Source: Thermoplasmata archaeon (lineage in GTDB: Archaea > Thermoplasmatota > DTKX01 > VGTL01). From it: a stretch of 51,250 nucleotides of DNA. A program made the translations under genes and the position numbers. The stretch covers positions 1-51,250 of the forward strand of contig JAWCLH010000005.1 of NCBI GenBank assembly GCA_038851035.1, read 5' to 3'. The notes beneath the pieces are model-generated. The model was not told the DNA's origin, made no database searches, and saw only the letters and a list, made by a program, of their open reading frames with translations. Below are positions 1 through 8,993 of this stretch, in pieces; the first letter of the stretch is position 1, and each line of letters starts with the position of its first letter.

Positions 1-1
1 G

Positions 2-298
2 GTTCCCGTTCTTCGCAGGAATTCCTGAAGGGTCGCCGCTCGGGCAGCTCTCCTGCACCGATATCGCCACATGCGTCTCGGACAAATACCAGTCGCCCGT
101 GGTCGTGAACTTCACATAGAAGTTCTCGTTGTCGTGCCAGACCTTCACCTCGGCCCCGATGTCCTTCTTGCCCGCGAGCAGCGGGAAGGTCACAGAGTAT
201 TGATATTCGTTTCCGCCCGCAAGGGGCACCCCTGCCAGCAGGAACATCGCCACAACGGCGAGTGCCCCCGCGCTACCGACACCGATTGACATCCTCAT
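2..298 (-). CDS. Secreted protein, N-terminal part only
   Basis: The reverse strand is open from an ATG at 298 to the window edge, giving 99 residues of a protein whose C-terminus lies outside. Residues 1-28 look like a signal peptide: a short basic start, a hydrophobic core (ALAVVAMFLLAG) and a small-residue cleavage region. The mature part contains the stretches FYVKFTTTGDWYLSETHVAI and, at the break, PAKNGN. This resembles a small beta-rich domain seen in many archaeal and bacterial surface proteins, where a 'LYVKYTTTGGWYLTETH'-type motif is followed by a GNPIPG-like turn; that match is from memory. No function can be given. The start is supported by the position of the signal peptide. It is divergent from trpS. 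Confidence 0.7.
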   Translation of the reverse strand, partial: MRMSIGVGSAGALAVVAMFLLAGVPLAGGNEYQYSVTFPLLAGKKDIGAEVKVWHDNENFYVKFTTTGDWYLSETHVAISVQESCPSGDPSGIPAKNGN

Positions 299-382
299 TT
301 CTCTCCCTCCATTTCCGACGGCTCCCATGCGGGCGCACCGCGCCCAGCGGGTTCCCGTGCGACCGCCCGATTGCGGTGTCCA

Positions 383-392
383 CTATTTAACC
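383..392. promoter_or_regulatory. TATA-like A/T-rich box in the gap before trpS
   Basis: The 299-566 gap is GC-rich apart from this ctatttaacc element. Read on the minus strand it is GGTTAAATAG and could serve the secreted-protein gene starting at 298, with an untranslated leader of about 60 bases. A weaker A/T patch at 533-541 lies about 26 bp before the trpS start. Both assignments are by inspection only. I see no RNA gene in the gap. Confidence 0.3.
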
Positions 393-566
393 AATTCTGA
401 GACCACAAGAGTTAAATGCGCTGCTCCCGTTGCCCCCCGACCCCTGTCTGACACTCCCGCTCTGGTCCGTGTTCCCTGCCGGGCTCCATTCCCTGACATG
501 GGGGGCTCCGCTCCCTCCAACTGGAATTCGCAACCATTATGATGCCCCAGCCCCCTCCGCCCCACG

Positions 567-1883
567 ATGAGAATCGACCCGTGGGCGAGCGCGCAGTTCG
601 CGGACTACGGCCGCCTCCTTCAGGAGTTCGGCATCGAGAGGTTCGAGGGCTTCGAGCTCCCGGGTCCGCACAGGCTCTTCAGGAGGGGCGTGGTCTTCGG
701 CCACAGGGGCTTCGAGCTCATCCACGACGCGATTCTGCACAGAAGGCCCTTCGCCGTCCTGACGGGCCTGATGCCCTCCGGCGACATGCACCTGGGGCAC
801 AAGATGGTTCTCGACCAGGTGATGTACTTCCAGTCCCTCGGCGCGGACGTTTTCATCGCCGTCGCGGACATCGAGGCCTACGCCACCAGAAACGTCCCTC
901 TGGAAAAGGGGAGAGAAATCGCGGTCGATCAGTACATCAAGTCCTACATCGCCCTCGGCCTCAAGAGGGACAGGTGCCAGATATACTTCCAGTCCACGAG
1001 GGGGGCGGTGAAGGACCTTGCCTACATTCTTGGAAAGAGGGTCAACCTCTCGGCCATCCGCGCCATATACGGCATGGACGACTCGACGAGCATGGCCCAC
1101 ATGTTCGCCCCGCTCGTTCAGGCCGGGGACATCCTGCACGTCCAGCTGCAGCGCTACGGCGGCCCGAGGCCCACCCTCGTCCCCGTGGGCGTCGACCAGG
1201 ACCCCCATATAAGGCTCTCCAGGGACATCGCCTCGGCCCACAGGCTCTGCAACGTTACCGTTGCGAGGGACGGGAGGGTCGGCGTCTTCGTCAAGGCGGA
1301 CGAGGGCGTGGAGGAGCTGCTCTCCCTCGCCGAGTCGGTCGCGGGCTCCGCCGGGTTCGCGAAGCTGAGGAAGATACCTGCCTACAAAGCCCTCTACATT
1401 GACGACGCATCCCCGGCCGATGTTCCGAAGCTCGACGGGGCGATGATCGCGGAGGAGTCGAAGCGCTCCGCAAACATCTTCTTTCAGCCCTCCTCCACGT
1501 ACCACCGATTCATCACCGGCCTGACGGGAGACAAGATGTCCTCATCCAGACCCGAGAGCGCGATATTCCTCTCGGACCCGCCCGCCCAAGCGGCGGAGAA
1601 GGTGATGAGGGCGAAGACCGGTGGCGCAGTCTCGGTGGAGGAGCAGAGGAGGAGCGGCGGCAAGCCCGAGGAGTGCTCGGTCTACGAGATGCTGCTCTAC
1701 CACCTCGTCGAGGACGACGCGGAGCTCGACACGATATACAACAGCTGCAGGAGCGGGGAGCGCCTCTGCGGGGCCTGCAAGAGGGAGGCGGCGGAGCTCG
1801 CCGTGCGCTTCTTAAAGGATTTTCAGGAGAGGAAGGCCTCGGTGGGGAGCTCCTGGCGGGACTGGGTCGTGGAGGACCATTAA
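567..1883 (+). CDS. trpS: Tryptophanyl-tRNA synthetase (archaeal/eukaryotic type)
   Basis: A 438-residue class I aminoacyl-tRNA synthetase that charges tRNA-Trp in the cytoplasm. The HIGH-like signature is GDMHLGHKM (MHLGH at residues 74-78), and the KMSKS loop is GDKMSSS (KMSSS at 323-327). The central VGVDQDPHIRLSRDIA stretch is typical of the archaeal/eukaryotic TrpRS branch, as is the N-terminal region before the Rossmann fold. Length is normal for that branch. The ATG at 567 was chosen because conserved sequence begins soon after it. A long open frame on the opposite strand (537-1505) is a GC-driven shadow. The gene stands alone, divergent from the truncated surface-protein gene and convergent with pcc1. 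Confidence 0.95.
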   Translation: MRIDPWASAQFADYGRLLQEFGIERFEGFELPGPHRLFRRGVVFGHRGFELIHDAILHRRPFAVLTGLMPSGDMHLGHKMVLDQVMYFQSLGADVFIAVADIEAYATRNVPLEKGREIAVDQYIKSYIALGLKRDRCQIYFQSTRGAVKDLAYILGKRVNLSAIRAIYGMDDSTSMAHMFAPLVQAGDILHVQLQRYGGPRPTLVPVGVDQDPHIRLSRDIASAHRLCNVTVARDGRVGVFVKADEGVEELLSLAESVAGSAGFAKLRKIPAYKALYIDDASPADVPKLDGAMIAEESKRSANIFFQPSSTYHRFITGLTGDKMSSSRPESAIFLSDPPAQAAEKVMRAKTGGAVSVEEQRRSGGKPEECSVYEMLLYHLVEDDAELDTIYNSCRSGERLCGACKREAAELAVRFLKDFQERKASVGSSWRDWVVEDH

Positions 1884-2069
1884 GCCCCCCTCACGAACCG
1901 AAGGACCGGAATTGGGGAGCGGGAGGCGTCGTGGGCAGTCCTCTGGCCCCTCCCGCCAGCTCTCCTCCCCCTTCTCCGTCCGGTCTCGGAGGAGCCACCG
2001 TCCTCCCCGTCCGATACGTTCCTCCCGCAGAGAACGGACGATGCCGCGCGGGGCTCCCGCCGTCCATTT

Positions 2070-2345
2070 TCACTCCTCTTCTTTCTCCTCGCGCCTCCTC
2101 TCACATCCCCCGCCCGCGCGCACCGCCACGCCGAGGCAGGCGAGGTAGTCGTCCAGCGTCTGCAGTAGTGAGGGGATTGTCCCCGCCTCTCCCTCCACGA
2201 GAAGCCTCCTGCCCTCCACCCTGCTCCTCAGGAAGCCCTCGTTGTCCGGCTCGAGCGCCGCGGCCACCCTGCGAGCCTCTCCTGCGCTCGCGAACTCCAG
2301 CTCGAGGGAGACGGAGCACCTGACACTCACATGACGCATCTCCAT
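2070..2345 (-). CDS. pcc1: KEOPS complex subunit Pcc1
   Basis: From the ATG at 2345 this is a 91-residue protein matching the Pcc1 size and pattern: an N-terminal beta strand (VSLELEFAS), a helix (AGEARRVAAALEPDNEGF), two strands with RVEGRRLLVEGE, and a C-terminal helix (TIPSLLQTLDDYLACLGVA). Pcc1 is the dimerising subunit of KEOPS, which with Kae1, Bud32 and Cgi121 makes the t6A37 modification of ANN-decoding tRNAs. The frame is open further upstream to 2486, which would add about 47 basic, low-complexity residues; the family does not have these, so I prefer 2345 or 2339. The last dozen residues are Glu/Arg-rich. It lies downstream of the YhaM-like gene on the same strand, 290 bp away. Confidence 0.75.
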   Translation of the reverse strand: MEMRHVSVRCSVSLELEFASAGEARRVAAALEPDNEGFLRSRVEGRRLLVEGEAGTIPSLLQTLDDYLACLGVAVRAGGGCERRREEKEEE

Positions 2346-2637
2346 AGGAGCCTTTCCGCCCTTCGACGCGACCGCAGGGGCCGTGATTCTTGACGAGACC
2401 TGCGCTCCGGCACTTTTCCTCCTACGCGCCCATCCGCGCGCGTGAGGCCCCTGCTCCCTCTCCGCCATCGTCGTTTCCCTCCACATTCAGCTCCCTCTCC
2501 GCCTCCACCATCATACCCCACCCTCATACCAATTCCGATTTCCTTTCCCTAGCTTCCCCTCCACGTCCTCCCCCCGGCCGCGTCGCCATTCATTTCCACA
2601 TTCCGCTCCACCGCGCAGCCTCTCACCATCCACGTTA
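2346..2637. other. Pyrimidine-rich (plus strand) spacer between pcc1 and the YhaM-like gene
   Basis: This stretch is dominated by C and T on the plus strand, so the strand pcc1 is read from is purine-rich. It is open in the pcc1 frame up to 2486 without looking like a protein domain. I see no RNA gene or clear TATA box. It belongs to the class of purine/pyrimidine-biased tracts described in the findings. Confidence 0.5.
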
Positions 2638-3627
2638 TCATTTTGTGTAGATCTCATTTCCTATCGCCCTCTGATACGACCAAGCGTCCTTCGTCTCCCT
2701 TGCAGCTTCTAGAATCTGCAGGAACTCCTTTGTCTGGGCGTCGGCGTCGTCGGCGAAGTGCAGCGCCGCCGTCTCCGGTATCTTCATCCCTTTGAGCCTG
2801 TTTTCTTCGAGGGTGCCGTGGTGCTGGAGCATCAGGTGGCCAAGCTTCATCATCAGCTCTTCCGGAAAACCGGGTATCGCCCCCGCCCTCTCGCTGACCA
2901 TCCTCTCCCCTATCGCGACGTGGCCGAGGAACCTGCCCCTGTCCGTCATTACTATGGTTGCCTTTGTTGCGTACTCCTCGAGCTTGCCGATGTCGTGCAG
3001 AATCGCGCCCGCGATGAGCAGGTCGCGGTCGAGCTCCGGATACGCGTCGCAGAGCGTCAGGCAGAGCTTCAGCACGTTGAGCGAGTGCTCCAGATTGCCT
3101 CCGAGATAGTTGTGATGATGGATGATCGCGGATGGAGAGGAGGAGTATTTCTCCACAAAAACAGGGTCTGAGAAAAAAGACTCCAATAGGGCCCTGAGAT
3201 GCTCGTTTTTTACGCTGCGCGCGATTCCGAGCAGCTCCTCCAGCATTTTCCCCCTGTCCCTCTTCGTCGACGGAAGGTACTCGGCCAGCTCCTCCTGCGG
3301 CACGCTCTCCACTTTCCTGAGCAGCTGGGTCCCCTCGTTCACGGTTATCACGGGCGCCTGCTCGAACTGGTCCATGGTGACTGTGCCCGTCAGCATCACC
3401 ACATCCCCGGGCTCGATGGAGGCGTAGAGCTCCATAACGGTCTTCGGGTCGCGCCCGCCCCAGTACTTCATCAGTATGCTTCCCGTTCTGTCAGAGAGCT
3501 GGAGTGAGAAGAACCTCCCCTCCTTCGCCCTGTACTCCCTGACCGCCTCCTTCCCCCTGACCGCGAAGCGGCCCATCACGGGGCTGCCGTCGGGGAGCGC
3601 GCGGATGTCCGAGATGTACTGTCTCAT
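2638..3627 (-). CDS. YhaM-like 3'-5' exoribonuclease (OB fold plus HD domain)
   Basis: A 329-residue protein with two parts. Residues about 10-105 look like an OB-fold nucleic-acid-binding domain (FFSLQLSDRTGSILMKYWGG, GDVVMLTGTVT). Residues about 150-310 are an HD phosphohydrolase domain with HHHNYLGGNLEHS (170-182) and the metal-binding HD pair in AGAILHDIGKLEEY (H211, D212), then HLMLQHHG. This order and length match the YhaM/Cbf1 family, Mn-dependent 3'-5' exoribonucleases best known from Gram-positive bacteria; archaeal members have not, to my knowledge, been well studied. The role here in RNA decay or maturation is inference. The ATG at 3627 lies about 35 bp from a TATA-like box at 3661-3670. 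It is divergent from the S2P gene. Confidence 0.85.
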   Translation of the reverse strand: MRQYISDIRALPDGSPVMGRFAVRGKEAVREYRAKEGRFFSLQLSDRTGSILMKYWGGRDPKTVMELYASIEPGDVVMLTGTVTMDQFEQAPVITVNEGTQLLRKVESVPQEELAEYLPSTKRDRGKMLEELLGIARSVKNEHLRALLESFFSDPVFVEKYSSSPSAIIHHHNYLGGNLEHSLNVLKLCLTLCDAYPELDRDLLIAGAILHDIGKLEEYATKATIVMTDRGRFLGHVAIGERMVSERAGAIPGFPEELMMKLGHLMLQHHGTLEENRLKGMKIPETAALHFADDADAQTKEFLQILEAARETKDAWSYQRAIGNEIYTK

Positions 3628-3660
3628 GGTCCCACGGGGCGCTCAAACCACCTCGGCCCT

Positions 3661-3670
3661 TATTTACTTT
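3661..3670 (-). promoter_or_regulatory. TATA box for the YhaM-like gene
   Basis: Minus-strand AAAGTAAATA about 35 bp before the ATG at 3627, an A/T island in otherwise GC-rich sequence. Confidence 0.5.
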
Positions 3671-3696
3671 GTCTGGTAGGTATCATCAGACCTCAA

Positions 3697-3705
3697 CCTT
3701 AATCT
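3697..3705 (+). promoter_or_regulatory. TATA box for the site-2 protease gene
   Basis: CCTTAATCT about 28 bp before the ATG at 3730, implying a very short or absent leader. With the box at 3661-3670 it makes a divergent promoter pair. Confidence 0.45.
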
Positions 3706-3729
3706 ACACCATCCCCAATCACGCGGGCG

Positions 3730-5121
3730 ATGGAGTTCGGAATAATCACGGCCCTGCTGGTCGTTACCATTTACGTGTTGCTGGTCATAGTCCTCTGGAA
3801 GGCGCGGGTGTTGGAAAAGCTGGGCGTATCCGCCGCCGGCCCTCTCCTAATGATAAGGACGAAGAGGGGCCTGAGGCTGATAGAGCGCCTCTCCGGAAGG
3901 GAGCACTTCTGGCGCCGGTTCGGCAACGTCTCTCTGGGCATTTTGGTCTTCTTCATGATTCTGGTCACCGTGGTTCTGATATGGGAAGTTCCTCTGGCTC
4001 TGCGCGTCCCGGCCTCCGCAGCGCCCGGTCCCGAGATGATTCTCGGAATTCCGGGCATCAACCCCCTGATTCCCATCGGCTACGGCATCCTGGCGCTCGC
4101 CATAGGAATCGTGGTGCACGAGTTCGCCCACGGCGTGCTCTCGCGCACAGCGGGCGTCCCGGTGAAGTCAACCGGCCTCCTTCTGTTCGTTGTTCCAATT
4201 GGGGCCTTCGTCGAGCCCGATGAGGAGGCGCTGAAGAAGCTCCCCAGACGCAAGAGAGCGAGAATGTACGCCGTGGGCCCCGCCTCCAATCTGATTCTGG
4301 CATTCGCCTGCGCCGGGATATTCTCGTGGGGCTTCATGGCCTCCACCGGACCGGTTGAGGAAGGGGTTGTCGTGACGCACGTGGTAAAGGACTACCCGGC
4401 CCACAGTGCGGGCATCCCTCCCTGGGCCTTGATAACCTCCATCCAGCTCCCCAATGAGAGCGCCGAACAGGCTGTCATCCGCGACGAGGAGGGCTTTTCA
4501 GCGCTCATGGCGCGCTCGCACTCAGGCGACAACGCCACCATCACCTACCTATTTAGGGGCGAGAGGCGCACCGTCCACGTGCTTCTGGCGGACAAATATG
4601 AATATTACAAAAAATACTACAACGAGAGCAACCGCGAGGAGTACCGAGGCCGGGGCTTCCTTGGTATAGGAACGATGTCCGCGGACCTCCTGCCGACCAC
4701 TCTCGCCCGCCCTCTGAAGCCCGATTCTTTGGAGAGGTTCGTGGCGAGCGCCGCCTACTACATCAGCCTGCCTCTGTTCAGGCTCATGCCGATGGAGTCT
4801 CCCGTGACAGACCTCTACGAAGTTCGGGGGCCGCTCTCCGTGTTTCCACCGCAGGCCTTCTGGCTACTGGCCAACACGTTCTATTGGCTATTCTGGATAA
4901 ACCTGATGATCGGGCTGACCAACTGCCTCCCCATACCAAGGCTCGACGGCGGCATGGTCTACAAGGACGCTCTAGAAAGGGCGATGGAGCTCCTCAGGCC
5001 TCTCTGGGAGGCGAGGCGCAGGGAGGCCCTCGCAACCAGAATCTACATCGCCACTGGGCTGTTCGTGATTTTTCTAATAATGTGGCAGTTCGTGGGGCCC
5101 CGTGTCGGCGCCCTCCTATGA
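3730..5121 (+). CDS. Site-2 protease family (M50) intramembrane metalloprotease
   Basis: A 463-residue polytopic membrane protein. Membrane segments are visible at about 4-23, 66-86 and 112-130, with more toward the C-terminus. The zinc-binding HExxH motif is HEFAH (H130, E131, H134), at the end of a hydrophobic segment as in S2P enzymes. The third ligand lies in NCLPIPRLDGG (D406), the family's NxxPxxxLDGG motif. A PDZ-like region (VVVTHVVKDYPAHSAGIPP) sits between, near 210-240. S2P proteases cut membrane-spanning regulators within the lipid bilayer; the substrate is unknown, and no anti-sigma-like or SREBP-like partner is adjacent. The gene is monocistronic and convergent with kptA. Confidence 0.92.
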   Translation: MEFGIITALLVVTIYVLLVIVLWKARVLEKLGVSAAGPLLMIRTKRGLRLIERLSGREHFWRRFGNVSLGILVFFMILVTVVLIWEVPLALRVPASAAPGPEMILGIPGINPLIPIGYGILALAIGIVVHEFAHGVLSRTAGVPVKSTGLLLFVVPIGAFVEPDEEALKKLPRRKRARMYAVGPASNLILAFACAGIFSWGFMASTGPVEEGVVVTHVVKDYPAHSAGIPPWALITSIQLPNESAEQAVIRDEEGFSALMARSHSGDNATITYLFRGERRTVHVLLADKYEYYKKYYNESNREEYRGRGFLGIGTMSADLLPTTLARPLKPDSLERFVASAAYYISLPLFRLMPMESPVTDLYEVRGPLSVFPPQAFWLLANTFYWLFWINLMIGLTNCLPIPRLDGGMVYKDALERAMELLRPLWEARRREALATRIYIATGLFVIFLIMWQFVGPRVGALL

Positions 5122-5277
5122 CCCGCCCGGAGCGCGGCCCCTCTATCCACGAGCGTGCCCCTCCGGCTTTTCCGGAGACTGGCAGGCGATGCTCGGGGTC
5201 TGGCGACGGGGGGCCACGCCGGTGTGGTGGCGGCCGGGGAAAACGGCGCGGCCTGAGTAGCCATCAGCCACAGGGGC

Positions 5278-5907
5278 TCAGAGCTTCGAAAGATACTCCG
5301 GAGGAATCTCCTTCGTGATGAACACTGTCTTCCCAGCGCGCTTGATCACCACCCCGCCCTCAACCGCCCCCTTTGCATCCACCCTGAGAATCACTGGCTT
5401 CTCAGTCCTGTGGGAGCCGGCGTCGGCGGCGCTCTCGGGTGTGAGGCTCAGGTGGACGTGCTTCCTGTCCGAGGGTTTCAGGCCAGTCTCGAGGAGAATC
5501 GGCACCTCCTCCTCCGTCGCGGGGTAGTAGAGCTCGTCAGGTATGCCGTCGGTCGGGAGGTCCAGGTCGACCTCGATGGAGTGGCCATATGTCGCCCTGA
5601 CCCTCCCCCTCTCCACCTGGTATCGTCCCTTCGGATCGGTCGCCGCCATCGCGACGATGTGGTGTGGCCTGAGCCAATGGAACTGGCTGCGCCTCTGGCG
5701 CACCGCCTCCACAAGCGCTCGGATATCCACCCAGCCGTGCCCATCGAGCGAGAGCTGGAACCTCTCGGGGAAGTGCCTCAGAACCCCCGCCAGAATTCTG
5801 CCGAGCTGGTCAACCTCCTCGTCGTTCATAAGGAATTTGCCCGGCTCCTTGCAGTTTGGGCAGGCGTCGGCCCTGAAGTAGCCGTGCGTTCTGCACTCCT
5901 TTATCAA
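5278..5907 (-). CDS. kptA: RNA 2'-phosphotransferase (Tpt1/KptA)
   Basis: A 209-residue member of the Tpt1/KptA family, which transfers a 2'-phosphate from RNA to NAD+, giving ADP-ribose 1'',2''-cyclic phosphate and nicotinamide. The N-terminus carries a small zinc-finger-like element (CRTHGYFRADACPNC, residues 5-19), common in archaeal members. Conserved family segments follow: GVLRHFPERFQLSLDGHGWV, a GRYQVERGRVRATYGHS block and LKPSDRKHVHLS. In eukaryotes the enzyme finishes tRNA splicing; in archaea, whose tRNA ligase leaves no 2'-phosphate, its substrate is unclear. The start is TTG at 5907, preceded by a purine-rich ribosome-binding site (GGGGGGAG) four bases upstream. TATA-like box at 5939-5948. 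Confidence 0.92.
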   Translation of the reverse strand: MIKECRTHGYFRADACPNCKEPGKFLMNDEEVDQLGRILAGVLRHFPERFQLSLDGHGWVDIRALVEAVRQRRSQFHWLRPHHIVAMAATDPKGRYQVERGRVRATYGHSIEVDLDLPTDGIPDELYYPATEEEVPILLETGLKPSDRKHVHLSLTPESAADAGSHRTEKPVILRVDAKGAVEGGVVIKRAGKTVFITKEIPPEYLSKL

Positions 5908-5938
5908 GAGCTCCCCCCATCACCGTATCGAGCTTCTC

Positions 5939-5948
5939 GCTTAATTGG
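5939..5948 (-). promoter_or_regulatory. TATA box for kptA
   Basis: Minus-strand CCAATTAAGC about 33 bp before the TTG start at 5907. Confidence 0.4.
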
Positions 5949-5982
5949 TTTGCGCAAGAGGGTTGGCGTGGGGTAAAAAAAT

Positions 5983-6000
5983 AAATTATATGGTGCATAT
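5983..6000 (+). promoter_or_regulatory. TATA box and small dyad before the aminotransferase
   Basis: AAATTATATGG lies in a 25-bp A/T-rich island about 35 bp before the GTG start at 6025. It overlaps a short inverted repeat, ATATG-gtg-CATAT (5988-6000), which could be an operator half-site pair or chance. Confidence 0.5.
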
Positions 6001-6024
6001 GGGGGGAGCGAGGGGGGGCCCCAA

Positions 6025-6903
<879 letters not shown>

Positions 6904-6924
6904 AGAAAGGTCGGACAGGGCTTC

Positions 6925-8160
6925 ATGAAAATTCTCTATCTCGCGCACCATCAAGTGTTCTCGGGCGACCACGCTGGCTTCACCCACGTCTACAATATCA
7001 CCCGCCATCTAGCTGCCCTAGGGCATGAGCTCACTCTCGTCGCTCGACCCCCGCCTGCAGGCTCTGCCCCTCCCCCACCCCCAGAGGGTGTCAGGCTCAG
7101 GTACGCCGGATGGGAGCTCGAGTACCCCCTGCCCTTCGGACCCCCTGAGCGCCTCCGGTCCCAGCTCAACATTCTCGAGCCCGCAATCGCCCTCCGGTGG
7201 CTAAAGAATATCATCGAGGAGGAGGGGGTGGATGTGATTCAGGAGAGGCACGAAATGCGCCTGGACTTGGCGCCCCTGTCCACGAAGTTGATGGGCATCC
7301 CTTCAGTTCTCGAGGTCAACAGCCCCTTCCTGGAAGAGAGCTTCCCCGAGGGCTCTTTCAGCTTCAGGAGCCGGAACTTCTTTCGAAGGATGGGCTTTGG
7401 GGGAGCCAACGCAATTATCGTCCAGACGCGTCTCCTGAAGGAGATCATATCAAAGCACACCAGCACCCCAATTCACGTGATTCCAAACGGCGCCGACCCG
7501 GAGCACTTCACGCCCTCCGCGGACCCCTCCGGTCCAGCTAGGGCTCTCTGGGGAGGGGGCAAAGGAGGGGACATAATCGGTTTCGCTGGGGCATTCCACC
7601 CTTGGCACGGGGCGCTGGACCTCGTCGAGGCCTTCTCAAAGCTCGCCCAGCGTGAGTTGTCCCTCAGGCTCCTTATGATGGGCTCCGGGGGCGAGGACCT
7701 CGAGAAGTGCAGGAAGCTCGTGAGGAGGAGGGGTCTGGAGGCGAGGGTCCGCTTCACCGGCGGAATTCCCTACACGGAGCTTCCCCGCTACTTGAATATG
7801 TGCAGTGTCCTCGCCGCCCCTTTCGCCCCCTCGAAAGACGAAAAGAGAAGGGAGCTGTTCAAACGCTACGGTCTGTGGTGGTGCCCCCTAAAGATATTCG
7901 AGTACATGGCGATGGCGAAGCCCGTGGTCTGTTCTAGCGTCGGAGCGATTCCTGATTATATACGCGGGGCCGGACTGCTCTATCCGGAGGGCGACACGGA
8001 GGCTCTGGTCGATAGACTCTCGGCCCTTCTCGCTGACCCCGGGCTACGCGAGAGGCTCGGGAGGGCTGGAAGGGAGAGGGTCGAGAAAGAGTACAATTGG
8101 TTGGAAGCCGCCAAAAAAACCCTTGCTGTCTACGAAGGGCTGGTCGAGCGACGGGCCTGA
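6925..8160 (+). CDS. Glycosyltransferase family 4
   Basis: A 411-residue GT-B glycosyltransferase. The N-terminal domain opens with KILYLAHHQVFSGDHAGFTHV, the acceptor-side Rossmann start of GT4 enzymes. The C-terminal domain has IHVIPNGADPEHF, the donor-side IGFAGAFHPWHGALDL segment and, near 330-355, KIFEYMAMAKPVVCSSVGAIPDYI, which carries the EX7E-type nucleotide-sugar-binding glutamates. It is expected to move a sugar from a nucleotide donor to a lipid or glycan at the cytoplasmic membrane face; the substrate cannot be read from sequence. It follows ilvE by 21 bp. No other glycan gene is adjacent, but sugar-nucleotide enzymes lie near 40-43 kb. Confidence 0.9.
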   Translation: MKILYLAHHQVFSGDHAGFTHVYNITRHLAALGHELTLVARPPPAGSAPPPPPEGVRLRYAGWELEYPLPFGPPERLRSQLNILEPAIALRWLKNIIEEEGVDVIQERHEMRLDLAPLSTKLMGIPSVLEVNSPFLEESFPEGSFSFRSRNFFRRMGFGGANAIIVQTRLLKEIISKHTSTPIHVIPNGADPEHFTPSADPSGPARALWGGGKGGDIIGFAGAFHPWHGALDLVEAFSKLAQRELSLRLLMMGSGGEDLEKCRKLVRRRGLEARVRFTGGIPYTELPRYLNMCSVLAAPFAPSKDEKRRELFKRYGLWWCPLKIFEYMAMAKPVVCSSVGAIPDYIRGAGLLYPEGDTEALVDRLSALLADPGLRERLGRAGRERVEKEYNWLEAAKKTLAVYEGLVERRA

Positions 8161-8230
8161 GAGCGCCTGAGCCGGTAAGGTGTTTACGGTCCGGCGAGGA
8201 CAGGTCCCTCACCCCTCTGAATGCCAAAAA

Positions 8231-8240
8231 GTCTTTATAC
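8231..8240 (+). promoter_or_regulatory. TATA box for the small coiled-coil gene
   Basis: GTCTTTATAC about 38 bp before the TTG at 8275. It lies inside the longest open frame (from 8221), which argues against the upstream ATG being used. Confidence 0.45.
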
Positions 8241-8274
8241 AACACAAAACACATGTAGGGAATCGAGGGTCGCC

Positions 8275-8502
8275 TTGGACACACGCAGAATTCTCACAAC
8301 GCTGGACGAGCGGAGAAGATGGATTCAGAGGAGGGAGGAGCTCGAGAGGGAGCTCAGCATCAGTCCACCCGAGGAATACCCTCTCCGCAAGGCCGAGCTG
8401 GAGAAGGTGGAGCAGCAGATATCATATTATGATTTCCTCCTCCGGGAAATGAAGAAAGAGCTCCGGCCCGCGGACAGATCCTCGATTCTCTCGAAAGGCT
8501 GA
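8275..8502 (+). CDS. Small charged coiled-coil protein, unknown function
   Basis: A 75-residue hydrophilic protein rich in Glu, Arg and Leu with heptad-like spacing (LDERRRWIQRREELERELS, KAELEKVEQQISYYDFLLRE), so probably a helical hairpin or coiled coil. It has no cysteines or membrane segment. The frame is open from an ATG at 8221, but that region contains the TATA-like box. TTG at 8275 has a GAGGGT ribosome-binding site five bases upstream, so I prefer it. I do not recognise the family. It is convergent with the NAC gene. Codon and amino-acid composition look like a real gene and not a shadow. Confidence 0.6.
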   Translation: MDTRRILTTLDERRRWIQRREELERELSISPPEEYPLRKAELEKVEQQISYYDFLLREMKKELRPADRSSILSKG

Positions 8503-8536
8503 CGGTCCTTGGGGGCGAGAGTAGAAGGGGGGCCGG

Positions 8537-8893
8537 TCAGACGCCCTTTTTCTCAAGGAGCTTCATTATCGCCTCCGCGGGCCGGCCCCCGGCCTCCTGA
8601 AGGGCCCGGCGCGCTTCCTCCTCGGAGGCGCCGGTCTGGCTCACAACGAGTCTGACGTCCTCGGCCTGGACGGCCCCGGCCCTCTCGACGGTCGTGGCCT
8701 CGCCAGAAACCTGATAGTACTTCTGGCCCTGGGCGGTAATCTGCGCGACCGAGGGTTTTTTTATAACGATATCCCTCGAGTTGCACCGAATCAAGACCTC
8801 CTCCACATCGTCCAGCTCCTCCATCGTCACCCCCATCCTCTTCATCATCATCTGGAGCTGCCGCGGGTTCATCCCCCTTCCGCCCGGGAACAT
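8537..8893 (-). CDS. nac: Nascent polypeptide-associated complex protein (archaeal NAC)
   Basis: From the ATG at 8893 the protein has 118 residues. It starts MFPGGRGMNPRQLQMMMKRM, the usual archaeal NAC opening, continues with the beta-barrel NAC domain (VEEVLIRCNSRDIVIKKPSV, GQKYYQVSGEA) and ends with a UBA domain (residues about 80-118: VRLVVSQTGASEEEARRALQ). NAC forms a homodimer at the ribosomal tunnel exit and shields nascent chains. The frame extends to a TTG at 8914, but a TATA-like box at 8927-8937 puts transcription start near 8905, and the ATG at 8893 has GGTGAG ahead of it. It stands alone, convergent with the coiled-coil gene. Confidence 0.93.
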   Translation of the reverse strand: MFPGGRGMNPRQLQMMMKRMGVTMEELDDVEEVLIRCNSRDIVIKKPSVAQITAQGQKYYQVSGEATTVERAGAVQAEDVRLVVSQTGASEEEARRALQEAGGRPAEAIMKLLEKKGV

Positions 8894-8926
8894 CGCCTCA
8901 CCGGACGCTTCCAACTGCTCCTATTC

Positions 8927-8937
8927 CGATATACTTT
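8927..8937 (-). promoter_or_regulatory. TATA box for NAC
   Basis: Minus-strand AAGTATATCGG about 36 bp before the ATG at 8893. Confidence 0.5.
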
Positions 8938-8993
8938 GCGCTCTGGACCGGCCACAGACCACCATGCACTACCTAGTAACCCCCTCTTGCCGG

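Noticed and set aside
537-1505. 322-residue open frame antisense to trpS
   Set aside because: It mirrors a well-defined synthetase gene; high GC keeps the opposite strand free of stops and the translation shows no domain or hydrophobic pattern.
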